The notes under the pieces were generated by a model. That model ran no database searches and was not told where the DNA came from. It worked only from the letters and a program-made list of their open reading frames with translations. Positions 8,827 to 16,669 of a stretch of DNA of 64,000 bases are shown one piece after another. Made by a program: the position numbers and the translations under genes. Every line of letters begins with the position of its first letter. The first letter of the stretch is position 1. This DNA comes from Prevotella melaninogenica (GTDB taxonomy: Bacteria; Bacteroidota; Bacteroidia; Bacteroidales; Bacteroidaceae), in contig NZ_CP072360.1 in the NCBI RefSeq assembly GCF_018128065.1, positions 1,244,501 through 1,308,500 on the forward strand. Direction: 5' to 3'.

Positions 8827-11655
8827 ATGAACGAAAAGATAGAAGTCTTTGGAGCCAGAGTACATAATCTGAAGAATATAGATATAACCATCCCACGCAA
8901 CTCACTTACAGTATTTACTGGACTATCTGGTTCAGGAAAGAGTTCGCTTGCTTTCGATACTATTTTCGCTGAAGGTCAGCGTCGATACATTGAGACTTTC
9001 TCTGCATACGCACGCAACTTCCTCGGAAATATGGAGCGTCCTGATGTAGATAAGATTACAGGACTCTCTCCCGTCATCTCCATTGAACAAAAAACGACCA
9101 ATAAGAATCCACGTTCTACCGTCGGAACAACTACTGAGATATACGATTATCTCCGACTTCTCTTTGCTCGTGCAGGCGAGGCATACTCTTATATGAGTGG
9201 TGAAAAGATGGTAAAATATACAGAGGAGAAAGTAGTGGATATGATTATGTCTGACTATCAAGACCGTAAAATATACATCCTCTCTCCACTCGTCCGCAAT
9301 CGTAAAGGTCACTACCGTGAACTCTTTGAGCAGATGCGTCGCAAAGGTTATCTCTACATACGCATAGATGGAGAGATAGAGGAGCTTACTCGTGGAATGA
9401 AAGTAGACCGTTACAAGAACCATAACATTGAAGTCGTTATTGACAAGATGAAGCTTGGTGGTACGGAGAATAACACACTACGTGAACGTTTAGCCAAGAC
9501 GATTACGACTGCTATGAAGCAAGGAGAAGGTTTGATTATGATTCTTGATAACGAACGCAATGAAGCTAAATACTTCTCAAAACGACTTATGGACCCTGTC
9601 ACAGGCATAGCCTACAAAGACCCTGCACCAAACATTTTTTCATTCAATTCACCCGAAGGTGCCTGCCCTCAGTGTAAAGGCTTGGGTGTCATAGATGAGA
9701 TTGACTTAAAGAAAGTGATTCCAGATGACGAACAAGACATTCATAGCGGTGCAATTATCCCTTTAGGAAAATACAAGAACCAGATGATTTTCTGGCAGAT
9801 AGATGCTTTATTGAAGAAGTATGATTGTAGTCTTAAAACACCCATCAAGGATATACCAAAGGAGGCAATGGATGAGGTTCTGTACGGTTCGCTGGAGAAG
9901 TTGAAGATAGCCAAAGAACTTGTACATACCACCTCCGACTACTTTGTATCCTTTGATGGTATCATTAAGTATCTCCGTACTGTTATGGAGAACGACGACT
10001 CCTCAGCAGGAAAGAAGTGGGCAGACCAGTTCATTGCCGAAACTCAATGCCCAGAATGTCATGGGCACCGCCTGAATCGTGAGGCTTTATCCTATAAAAT
10101 ATGGGACAAGAATATTGCTGACCTTGCGGAAATGGACATTACCGAGTTGAAAGACTGGATTGACCATGTTGAAGAACACTTGAGCGAGAAGCAACGTACA
10201 ATTGCCGTTGAAATTATAAAAGAGATTCGTAAGCGTATAAACTTCCTACTCGATGTGGGACTTGATTATCTCGCCTTGAACCGTCAGAGTGCAACTCTCT
10301 CTGGTGGAGAGAGCCAGCGTATCCGCCTTGCAACACAGATTGGTTCACAACTTGTCAACGTACTTTACATCCTCGATGAGCCATCTATTGGTCTGCATCA
10401 GCGGGATAACGAACGACTCATTAACTCGCTCAAGGAACTACGCAATATGGGTAATACGGTCATTGTTGTTGAGCACGACGAAGACATGATGCGAGCAGCA
10501 GACTGGATTGTAGACATTGGACCAAAAGCTGGTCGCAAAGGTGGTGAGGTTGTATTCCAAGGTAAGCCTGAAGATATGCTCAAGACACACACACTCACCG
10601 CACAGTATCTAAACGGTGAACGTGCTATCGAAATCCCAAAGGAACGACGAGAGGGCAACGGAAAGACCATTCAACTCACTGGTTGTAAAGGTAATAACCT
10701 AAAAGATGTGGACGTAACTTTCCCACTTGGCAGTCTCACTGTCGTTACGGGTGTATCTGGTTCTGGAAAGAGTACGCTTATCAACGAGACTTTACAGCCT
10801 ATTCTTTCACAACATTTTTACCGTTCTCTGAAGCGTCCAATGCCTTACAGAAAGATTGAAGGCATTGATAACATTGATAAGGTGGTGAACGTTGACCAAA
10901 GTCCTATTGGTCGTACTCCTCGCAGTAACCCAGCTACATACACGGGTGTATTCTCTGATATTCGCCAACTATTTGTCAATCTTCCTGAAGCAAAGATTCG
11001 TGGTTACAAGCCGGGACGATTCTCTTTCAACGTGAAAGGAGGACGATGTGAGACTTGTGGCGGTAATGGATACAAAACTATTGAAATGAATTTCCTGCCT
11101 GATGTGATGGTACCTTGTGAGGTCTGCCACGGCAAACGCTATAACCGCGAAACCCTTGAAGTACGCTTTAAAGGAAAATCAATTGCAGATGTATTGGATA
11201 TGACAGTCAATATGGCTGTAGAGTTCTTTGAGAACGTACCACAGATTCTGCCGAAGATAAAGGCATTACAAGATGTTGGCTTAGGATATATCAAACTTGG
11301 ACAAAGTTCCACTACCCTCTCTGGTGGTGAGAGTCAGCGTGTCAAGTTAGCAACCGAACTCGCAAAGCGTGACACAGGTAAGACACTTTACATTCTTGAC
11401 GAGCCTACGACAGGTCTTCACTTTGAAGATATTCGTATCTTGATGGACGTCTTACAGAAGCTTGTTGACCGTGGCAACACAGTAGTCATCATCGAGCATA
11501 ATCTCGATGTCATCAAACTTGCAGACTACATCATTGACATGGGACCAGAAGGTGGTCGTGGTGGCGGTCGTATGTTAGGCTGTGGAACACCAGAGATTGT
11601 GGCAAAGAATAAGGAAAGCTATACTTCCCGCTTCCTTGCAAAAGCACTAAAATAA
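8827..11655 (+). CDS. uvrA: Excinuclease ABC subunit UvrA (canonical copy)
   Basis: A 942-residue ATPase that finds bulky DNA lesions and loads UvrB. It shows two Walker A motifs (GLSGSGKSS, GVSGSGKST), two LSGGESQR signatures, two DEPSIGLH/DEPTTGLH motifs, the DNA-contact stretch QSPIGRTPRSNPATYTGVF and the C-terminal zinc module (CETCGG ... CEVCHGKRY). In the other zinc module the upstream CxxC pair of E. coli UvrA is replaced (LMDPVTGIAY), leaving only CPQC, the same loss as in the paralogue at 653. The start ATG at 8827 gives the standard N-terminus (EKIEVFGARVHNLKNI). It is closer to bacterial UvrA1 than the other copy. Confidence 0.95.
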   Translation: MNEKIEVFGARVHNLKNIDITIPRNSLTVFTGLSGSGKSSLAFDTIFAEGQRRYIETFSAYARNFLGNMERPDVDKITGLSPVISIEQKTTNKNPRSTVGTTTEIYDYLRLLFARAGEAYSYMSGEKMVKYTEEKVVDMIMSDYQDRKIYILSPLVRNRKGHYRELFEQMRRKGYLYIRIDGEIEELTRGMKVDRYKNHNIEVVIDKMKLGGTENNTLRERLAKTITTAMKQGEGLIMILDNERNEAKYFSKRLMDPVTGIAYKDPAPNIFSFNSPEGACPQCKGLGVIDEIDLKKVIPDDEQDIHSGAIIPLGKYKNQMIFWQIDALLKKYDCSLKTPIKDIPKEAMDEVLYGSLEKLKIAKELVHTTSDYFVSFDGIIKYLRTVMENDDSSAGKKWADQFIAETQCPECHGHRLNREALSYKIWDKNIADLAEMDITELKDWIDHVEEHLSEKQRTIAVEIIKEIRKRINFLLDVGLDYLALNRQSATLSGGESQRIRLATQIGSQLVNVLYILDEPSIGLHQRDNERLINSLKELRNMGNTVIVVEHDEDMMRAADWIVDIGPKAGRKGGEVVFQGKPEDMLKTHTLTAQYLNGERAIEIPKERREGNGKTIQLTGCKGNNLKDVDVTFPLGSLTVVTGVSGSGKSTLINETLQPILSQHFYRSLKRPMPYRKIEGIDNIDKVVNVDQSPIGRTPRSNPATYTGVFSDIRQLFVNLPEAKIRGYKPGRFSFNVKGGRCETCGGNGYKTIEMNFLPDVMVPCEVCHGKRYNRETLEVRFKGKSIADVLDMTVNMAVEFFENVPQILPKIKALQDVGLGYIKLGQSSTTLSGGESQRVKLATELAKRDTGKTLYILDEPTTGLHFEDIRILMDVLQKLVDRGNTVVIIEHNLDVIKLADYIIDMGPEGGRGGGRMLGCGTPEIVAKNKESYTSRFLAKALK

Positions 11656-11699
11656 GATATACCCTATTGGCAAGAGAGAAAGAGTTTTCAATTCTTTTC

Positions 11700-11731
11700 T
11701 TTGGATAATTGATAATTTAGTCCTAAATTTG
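11700..11731 (+). promoter_or_regulatory. Promoter of the AGE-family epimerase gene
   Basis: TTTG (11700-11703), a 20-base spacer and TAAATTTG (11724-11731): a full match to the Bacteroidetes -33/-7 arrangement. It overlaps the first in-frame ATG at 11729, which therefore cannot be the start; the ATG at 11834 is used instead. Confidence 0.7.
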
Positions 11732-11833
11732 CCAAAGCACAGTAGTAAAGGACAGCCATACAAAAGCACAGATTGTCCTCTTTACTTTACGATACATTTG
11801 GATTTTAAAACATTGTCTATATCACCTAAAATT

Positions 11834-13021
11834 ATGGATAAAAAAGAATACTTACGTTCATGGGCTGAAACCTATAAGAACGACCTTACAAACAACATTA
11901 TGCCTTTCTGGTTGAACCATGGTTGGGACAAAGAGAATGGCGGTATTTACACCTGTCTAAATCGTGATGGTTCATTGATGGACACAACCAAATCGGTGTG
12001 GTTTCAAGGACGATGGGCATTCATCTGTGCTTTTGCATACAACAATGTAGAAAAGAATCAAGAATGGCTTGAAGCCTCTAAGTCTGCTATCGACTTCATT
12101 GAGAACCATTGCTTTGACGAGGACGGACACATGTACTTTGAGGTAACAGCAGAGGGTAAACCACTGCGTAAGCGTCGCTATGTCTTCTCAGAGACTTTCG
12201 CTGCAATCGCTTTTGCAGAATACTCTTTGGCTACTGGTGACAAACACTATGCGGAAAGAGCATTACAAGTATTCCATGATGCACAACGTTTCCTCTCTAC
12301 TCCAGGTTTCCTTCCTGCCAAGTATGAAGCGGGTGTCGAGATGCAAAGTCATTCTATCATTATGATTCTCATCAACGTTGGCTCACGTCTTCGTGCGGTA
12401 ATTGACGACCCAACATTGACTCAGCAGATTGACGAGTCTATCTCATTGCTCCGTCGCTACTTCATGCACCCTGAGTTCAAGGCACTGCTTGAAACAGTTG
12501 GTCCTAAGGGAGAATTCATTGACACCAATGCTGCACGCACCATCAATCCTGGTCATTGCATTGAAACGGCATGGTTTATCATGGAGGAGGCTAAGTTACG
12601 CAACTGGGACAAAGACTTACTTGACACTGCCCTCACCATCTTCGATTGGTCATGGGACTGGGGATGGGATAAGCAATATGGCGGTATCATCAACTTCCGA
12701 GACTGCCGAAATCTCCCACCACAGGACTATTCACAGGATATGAAGTTCTGGTGGCCACAGTGTGAGACAATCATTGCTTCACTCTATGCCTACCTTGGAA
12801 CAGGAGACGAAGAATATCTCTATCGCCACCAACGTATCAGCGAGTGGACATACGCCCACTTCCCTGACCAAGACTTCCCAGAGTGGTACGGCTACCTGCA
12901 TCGTGACGGAACCGTTGCACAGCCTGCAAAGGGTAACATTTTCAAAGGACCTTTCCACGTTCCACGTATGATGATTAAAGGCTATATGCTCTGTCAAGAG
13001 ATATTGAAGACTATGGAATAG
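11834..13021 (+). CDS. N-acylglucosamine 2-epimerase family protein
   Basis: A 395-residue (alpha/alpha)6-barrel epimerase of the AGE/renin-binding-protein family, which interconverts N-acylglucosamine and N-acylmannosamine, or related sugars, in sialic-acid and amino-sugar use. Typical features: MPFWLNHGWDKENGGIYTCL at the N-terminus, KSVWFQGRWAFICAFAYN, a PGHCIETAWFIMEE histidine motif, and KFWWPQCETIIA near the C-terminus. Length is normal. It has its own promoter and a hairpin terminator and no sialic-acid gene beside it, so the substrate is not settled; cellobiose 2-epimerase is a related alternative, but KSVWFQGRW fits the AGE branch. Confidence 0.85.
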   Translation: MDKKEYLRSWAETYKNDLTNNIMPFWLNHGWDKENGGIYTCLNRDGSLMDTTKSVWFQGRWAFICAFAYNNVEKNQEWLEASKSAIDFIENHCFDEDGHMYFEVTAEGKPLRKRRYVFSETFAAIAFAEYSLATGDKHYAERALQVFHDAQRFLSTPGFLPAKYEAGVEMQSHSIIMILINVGSRLRAVIDDPTLTQQIDESISLLRRYFMHPEFKALLETVGPKGEFIDTNAARTINPGHCIETAWFIMEEAKLRNWDKDLLDTALTIFDWSWDWGWDKQYGGIINFRDCRNLPPQDYSQDMKFWWPQCETIIASLYAYLGTGDEEYLYRHQRISEWTYAHFPDQDFPEWYGYLHRDGTVAQPAKGNIFKGPFHVPRMMIKGYMLCQEILKTME

Positions 13022-13047
13022 TATAAGATACTAAAGAATACAACAGA

Positions 13048-13090
13048 AACTCCCATAACTTTACCAACGATGGTACGTTATGGGAGTTTT
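13048..13090 (+). terminator. Hairpin terminator after the epimerase gene
   Basis: Stem AACTCCCATAAC / GTTATGGGAGTT, 17-base loop, followed by TTAT. It lies 27 bases after the epimerase stop. Confidence 0.7.
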
Positions 13091-13225
13091 ATGATACCTT
13101 TAAAGCATAAACTTATATGAAAACAAAACAATAATTAAACAAGAACACTGTAAGCATCCAAAATTCGCCGTCTTGTCACTTCACAAAAAAACCTTATATG
13201 ACTGGCTTCATATAAGGGTTCTATG

Positions 13226-14905
13226 CTATTTATAGTTTATGGGTAGCAGTTTAATCAATTCCTCATCCTCCATGTCCAGCAAGGGTTTTGCTAATACCTG
13301 CCTTAACCACACATTAGGTTCTATCTTTGCTTCCCTACAACATGCCATGAACGTATAGAAGATGGCATTGTTTTCGGCTCCTTCGTTGTTGCCACAGAAC
13401 AGATAGTTTTTCCTTCCCAATGTAATGGGTCTGATGGCTTGCTCCATAAGATTGTTGTCTATATTGAAACGCCCATCTTGTACGTATCGGCTGATGCGTA
13501 TCCATACGGCGAAAGCATAACGCAGAGCTTTCTCCATAGCTTCGCCAGGGAGATACTCCTTGTGTACCTCCTTCATATATGCTTCAAGAGCCTTTAATAT
13601 AGGATATGCTTTGGATTTTCTTTCAGCCTGAATCTCTTCGTAGCTGGCGTTACTGTGTTTTAAGTTTGCTTCTAACTCGTAGAGTACAGCGATCATCTTA
13701 ACGATATGGGCGGCATTCTTATCATTTGTCGATAAATGCTCGAACTTTCGCCGGACATGTGCCATACATCCCAAGAGCTCTATGCCTTGAACGTTTTCAA
13801 ATCTGCTGTAAGCTTCATACCCATCGGATTGTATAGCACCATGATAGCCTTTGAAGAGTTCGTCGGGTACGGCTCCCGATCGTGAACCTTCCTTCCAATG
13901 AAAGAAGACCCCTCGGCAGTGCAGCGCATCTCTTACTCCCCACAGATAACCCTTGCGAGTCTTACCCTTACGGTCGGCAACTTGTACGCTTGTCTCATCA
14001 ACTTGCAAGTAGGGACTCTGTAAAATCAACTTTGCTTGGAGTTTATATAGAGGATATAAAGCGTTAGCTGTGCTGTGAACCCAGCTGTTTATGGTAGAGG
14101 TTGGGATGTTGATGCCATACTCTTTCCATCTGGTGCTTTGTCTATACTCTGGCAAATGATAGACAAACTTTCCTGTGATAATCTCAGCCAGCAGAGAGGC
14201 ATCGGCAAAACAATCCACAGCTTGCTTCTGTAAAGGAGCTTCCAGTATGTCAATCTTTGCATCCGTGGGTTTTGCATCTTTCAAACGGCAGACGATGCGG
14301 TCTTCAACCTTAACATAAAAGCTTGAGGGACGTAAGCACAAGTGTTCTGTCTTATCGTGACCGATGATAACCATACGGTTTTCATCATAACCGTCTGGAT
14401 AAATCTCAGTAACCACACGCTCTATATCATTAGGAACATAAGAGGCATATGGCTTGCCTTTTCTCGTAGAACGAGCGTTACAGCTTGCTTCCCTGCGCTG
14501 CTTAGCTTGCTTCTCTACTTCCTTGATGATAGTTGGTATTTCCCCCGAAAGTTGTTTACCTTCTTTTGCCCAATCTTTATCAAAGAACGAACCTGCCCAG
14601 CCGTTGGGACTCTCAGGTAAACGCTTTTCGCTACGTCTACCGAATACCATACGCTCAAGTTCAAGAATACGTTGAGATTTTCTTGCTAACTCTGCATCCT
14701 TTTGCTTAAGTTCTGCATCCTTTTGCTTAATCTCAACATCCTTAACCTTGATCTCTGCGTCCTTTTGCTTAAGTTCAACATTCTTGCTCTTAAGTTCTAC
14801 ATCCTTACTTTTAAGCTCCATGTCTTTCTGCTCAAGGAGATTTATAAAATCTTCTCGAGTTAAAAAATGATAGTTAGACGCAGTCTTATTGTTGGATGTA
14901 TTCAT
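13226..14905 (-). CDS. tnpC: IS66 transposase TnpC
   Basis: A 559-residue DDE transposase. Order: an N-terminal coiled coil made of nearly perfect seven-residue repeats (MELKSKD, VELKSKN, VELKQKD, AEIKVKD, VEIKQKD, AELKQKD; about residues 30-72), a leucine-zipper-type segment, a CxC-type region, then the catalytic core with YLQVDETSVQ (first Asp), AIQSDGYEAY (second Asp) and NLMEQAIRPITLGRKNYLF (Glu region), and the IS66 C-terminal domain ending LPINYK. Length is normal. It is followed by the left terminal repeat and preceded by tnpB in the same orientation. Confidence 0.95.
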   Translation of the reverse strand: MNTSNNKTASNYHFLTREDFINLLEQKDMELKSKDVELKSKNVELKQKDAEIKVKDVEIKQKDAELKQKDAELARKSQRILELERMVFGRRSEKRLPESPNGWAGSFFDKDWAKEGKQLSGEIPTIIKEVEKQAKQRREASCNARSTRKGKPYASYVPNDIERVVTEIYPDGYDENRMVIIGHDKTEHLCLRPSSFYVKVEDRIVCRLKDAKPTDAKIDILEAPLQKQAVDCFADASLLAEIITGKFVYHLPEYRQSTRWKEYGINIPTSTINSWVHSTANALYPLYKLQAKLILQSPYLQVDETSVQVADRKGKTRKGYLWGVRDALHCRGVFFHWKEGSRSGAVPDELFKGYHGAIQSDGYEAYSRFENVQGIELLGCMAHVRRKFEHLSTNDKNAAHIVKMIAVLYELEANLKHSNASYEEIQAERKSKAYPILKALEAYMKEVHKEYLPGEAMEKALRYAFAVWIRISRYVQDGRFNIDNNLMEQAIRPITLGRKNYLFCGNNEGAENNAIFYTFMACCREAKIEPNVWLRQVLAKPLLDMEDEELIKLLPINYK

Positions 14906-14968
14906 CAGAAAACCAGTTATTTATATGATACAAAGGTACGAAAAATATCTGGATTTTGCAAGAAATTT

Positions 14969-15313
14969 CTAAGGTTTATTGTAACGTTTCCTTCGATAAC
15001 AATGAGGATTTATACCTTCTATATAAAGGACCAATTCATCCCATCGAAGTTCATAAAATCCCTTGGTTTGCTGCATGATTTTACCACTTAAACAACCCTG
15101 TGCCATCTGCTTGTGGTATACGACAAAACCACATCGTTCCCAATGAAGCAGCTTGATACGATTGCGAGAACGATTATAGAACACATAAACACAACCATCA
15201 GATGGGTTAAAATCATTACCACGGACGAATTGACATAATCGAAGCATCCCCTGGCGCATATCCACAGGAGAACAACAAACCCGATAAACATTTGTTTCAT
15301 TCAGTGCAAACAT
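14969..15313 (-). CDS. tnpB: IS66 accessory protein TnpB (Orf2)
   Basis: A 114-residue protein of the IS66 Orf2 family, needed for transposition by an unknown mechanism. Family phrases: YRVCCSPVDMRQGMLRLCQF, GCVYVFYNRSRNRIKLLHWE, and a C-terminal IEGINPHCYRRKRY. An in-frame ATG exists at 15352 but lies inside the terminal repeat region; the ATG at 15313 (MFALNE) gives the usual N-terminus. Confidence 0.92.
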   Translation of the reverse strand: MFALNETNVYRVCCSPVDMRQGMLRLCQFVRGNDFNPSDGCVYVFYNRSRNRIKLLHWERCGFVVYHKQMAQGCLSGKIMQQTKGFYELRWDELVLYIEGINPHCYRRKRYNKP

Positions 15314-15541
15314 CTTTTTTGTGCAAAGGTAGCAACAATGCTGCATCCACAAAAGACGGCTAATTTTGGATGCTTACAGAACACTGACACTTCCTTATTA
15401 ATGGTATTATCTTTAAGTCGCACGCTGACTTTATATGAATTTACTTTACATTATTTCTTAAAATAAACTCCTTAAAAGGGCGAAAAAAGACATTCACAAG
15501 CTCATTCATAAATCCCTTACTATAAGTAAGTTACAAACCAG

Positions 15542-15650
15542 TGCAAGAAAAGGTGCTTAGTTAGCCTTTAAAAGGGCGTTAGTAAGCCCTCAAAAGGGCA
15601 TGTTTTGAAAGGCAATTAAGCCTTAATTCAAACGCTATTAAGCATAGATT
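15542..15650. repeat. 22-bp-period palindrome array, family 1 copy B
   Basis: Units start at about 15542, 15564, 15586, 15608 and 15630, exactly 22 apart. The first three are close to copy A at 3772 (shared stretches AGGTGCTTAGTTAGCCTT and AAAAGGGCGTTAGT). Unit cores fold as mini-hairpins (GCCCT-CAA-AAGGGC; AAGGC-AATTAA-GCCTT). Lies between the IS66 copy and the 3' end of yebC. Confidence 0.75.
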
Positions 15651-15747
15651 AAAAAGAAGGATGTGAAAAAATAGGACAAAAGTTTGCCTTCCGCGCATAT
15701 TCTTCGATTAACAGAAAGAGTAGAAAACAACATATCGGAAAACAGAA

Positions 15748-15869
15748 AAAGAGACCATCTTAAAAATGTAGAGATACACAATTTGCGCACCTGTCAGTTA
15801 CAATGGACATGGAAAGACAAATATGCTTTCCACCCAAAGTGCTGACTACATTTTTAAGATAGCCTCTTT
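15748..15869. other. Nested inverted-repeat structure downstream of yebC
   Basis: A 24-base outer inverted repeat (15748-15771 and 15846-15869, 22 of 24 matching, with TCTTAAAAATGTAG perfect) encloses GTCAG/CTGAC and an inner perfect stem TGGAAAG / CTTTCCA with a 9-base loop. The gap 15378-15925 has no gene. It could be a MITE-like remnant, a terminator or a structured RNA; the sequence alone does not decide. Confidence 0.55.
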
Positions 15870-15925
15870 CTATGTTCTTAAAACCAATTAAACCTTATTA
15901 TATATAGGCACATTGGCGTATGAGG

Positions 15926-16657
15926 TTATTCCTCTGCTGGCTTCATGTTAGTGTAAACATTCTGCACGTCATCGAAATCTTCTAAACGCTCAACCATCTT
16001 ATCGATCGTCTCACGCTCTTCAGGTGTAACGTCCTTCAAATCGTTAGGAATACGAGTGAACTCTGCAGAAGTAATCTCGAAACCATTGTCTTCTAAGTGT
16101 TTCTGAATCTCACCAAAGCTTGTTGGCTCACCATAGATAGTGATTTCGTTCTCTTCCTCATCCTCATCGAACTCATCATCAACCCCATAGTCAATCAAGT
16201 CGAGAATCAACTCTTCCATATCTAAACCCTCTTTCTTCTTAAAAGTGAAGACAGCCTTTTGATCAAAAAGGAAGCTAAGAGAACCCTGTGTACCAAGGTT
16301 ACCATTAAACTTATTGAAGATTGAACGAACATCACCTACTGTACGTGTAGTATTATCTGTCAATGTATCAACAAATATAGCAACTCCATGAGGTCCATAA
16401 CCTTCGTATGTCACCTCCTTATAGTCGCTGGTATCCTTACCCATGGCGTTCTTAATAGCACGCTGGATATTATCCTTCGGCATATTCTCACGCTTACATG
16501 TTGCAATAATTGCACGAAGGCGTGGGTTGTTCTCTGGCTCAGGACCACCTGCCTTAACAGCAATAGCGATTTCTTTACCTAACTTTGTGAACGTACGGGC
16601 CATGTGACCCCATCTCTTGAGCTTAGTTGCTTTGCGATATTCAAATGCTCTACCCAT
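15926..16657 (-). CDS. yebC: YebC/PmpR-family protein
   Basis: A 243-residue YebC-family protein. Family members act as DNA-binding regulators and, as shown more recently, help ribosomes with proline-rich stretches. The N-terminus MGRAFEYRKATKLKRWGHMA followed by RTFTKLGKEIAIAVKAGG is the Bacteroidota form; NPRLRAIIATCKRENMPKDN, EGYGPHGVAIFVDTLTDN and the acidic FDEDEEENEI domain are typical. It starts 12 bases after pheT, so the two form an operon driven by the promoter at 19173. Confidence 0.93.
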   Translation of the reverse strand: MGRAFEYRKATKLKRWGHMARTFTKLGKEIAIAVKAGGPEPENNPRLRAIIATCKRENMPKDNIQRAIKNAMGKDTSDYKEVTYEGYGPHGVAIFVDTLTDNTTRTVGDVRSIFNKFNGNLGTQGSLSFLFDQKAVFTFKKKEGLDMEELILDLIDYGVDDEFDEDEEENEITIYGEPTSFGEIQKHLEDNGFEITSAEFTRIPNDLKDVTPEERETIDKMVERLEDFDDVQNVYTNMKPAEE

Positions 16658-16669
16658 TGGATTTGTTTG

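Larger units (their letters stand above)
13150..15377 (-). mobile_element. Complete IS66-family insertion sequence
   Basis: A 2228-bp element. The terminal inverted repeats start GTAAGCATCCAAAATT and match at 24 of 25 positions (13150-13174 and 15353-15377). An 8-bp target duplication AGAACACT flanks it at 13142-13149 and 15378-15385; 8 bp is the IS66 norm. It carries tnpB and tnpC but no tnpA, a layout seen in some Bacteroidota IS66 elements. Both genes are open and the duplication is exact, so insertion was recent and the copy is probably active. Confidence 0.95.

Noticed and set aside
11729..11833. Upstream start of the epimerase gene
   Set aside because: The first ATG overlaps a full -33/-7 promoter and adds 35 residues unlike the family N-terminus.
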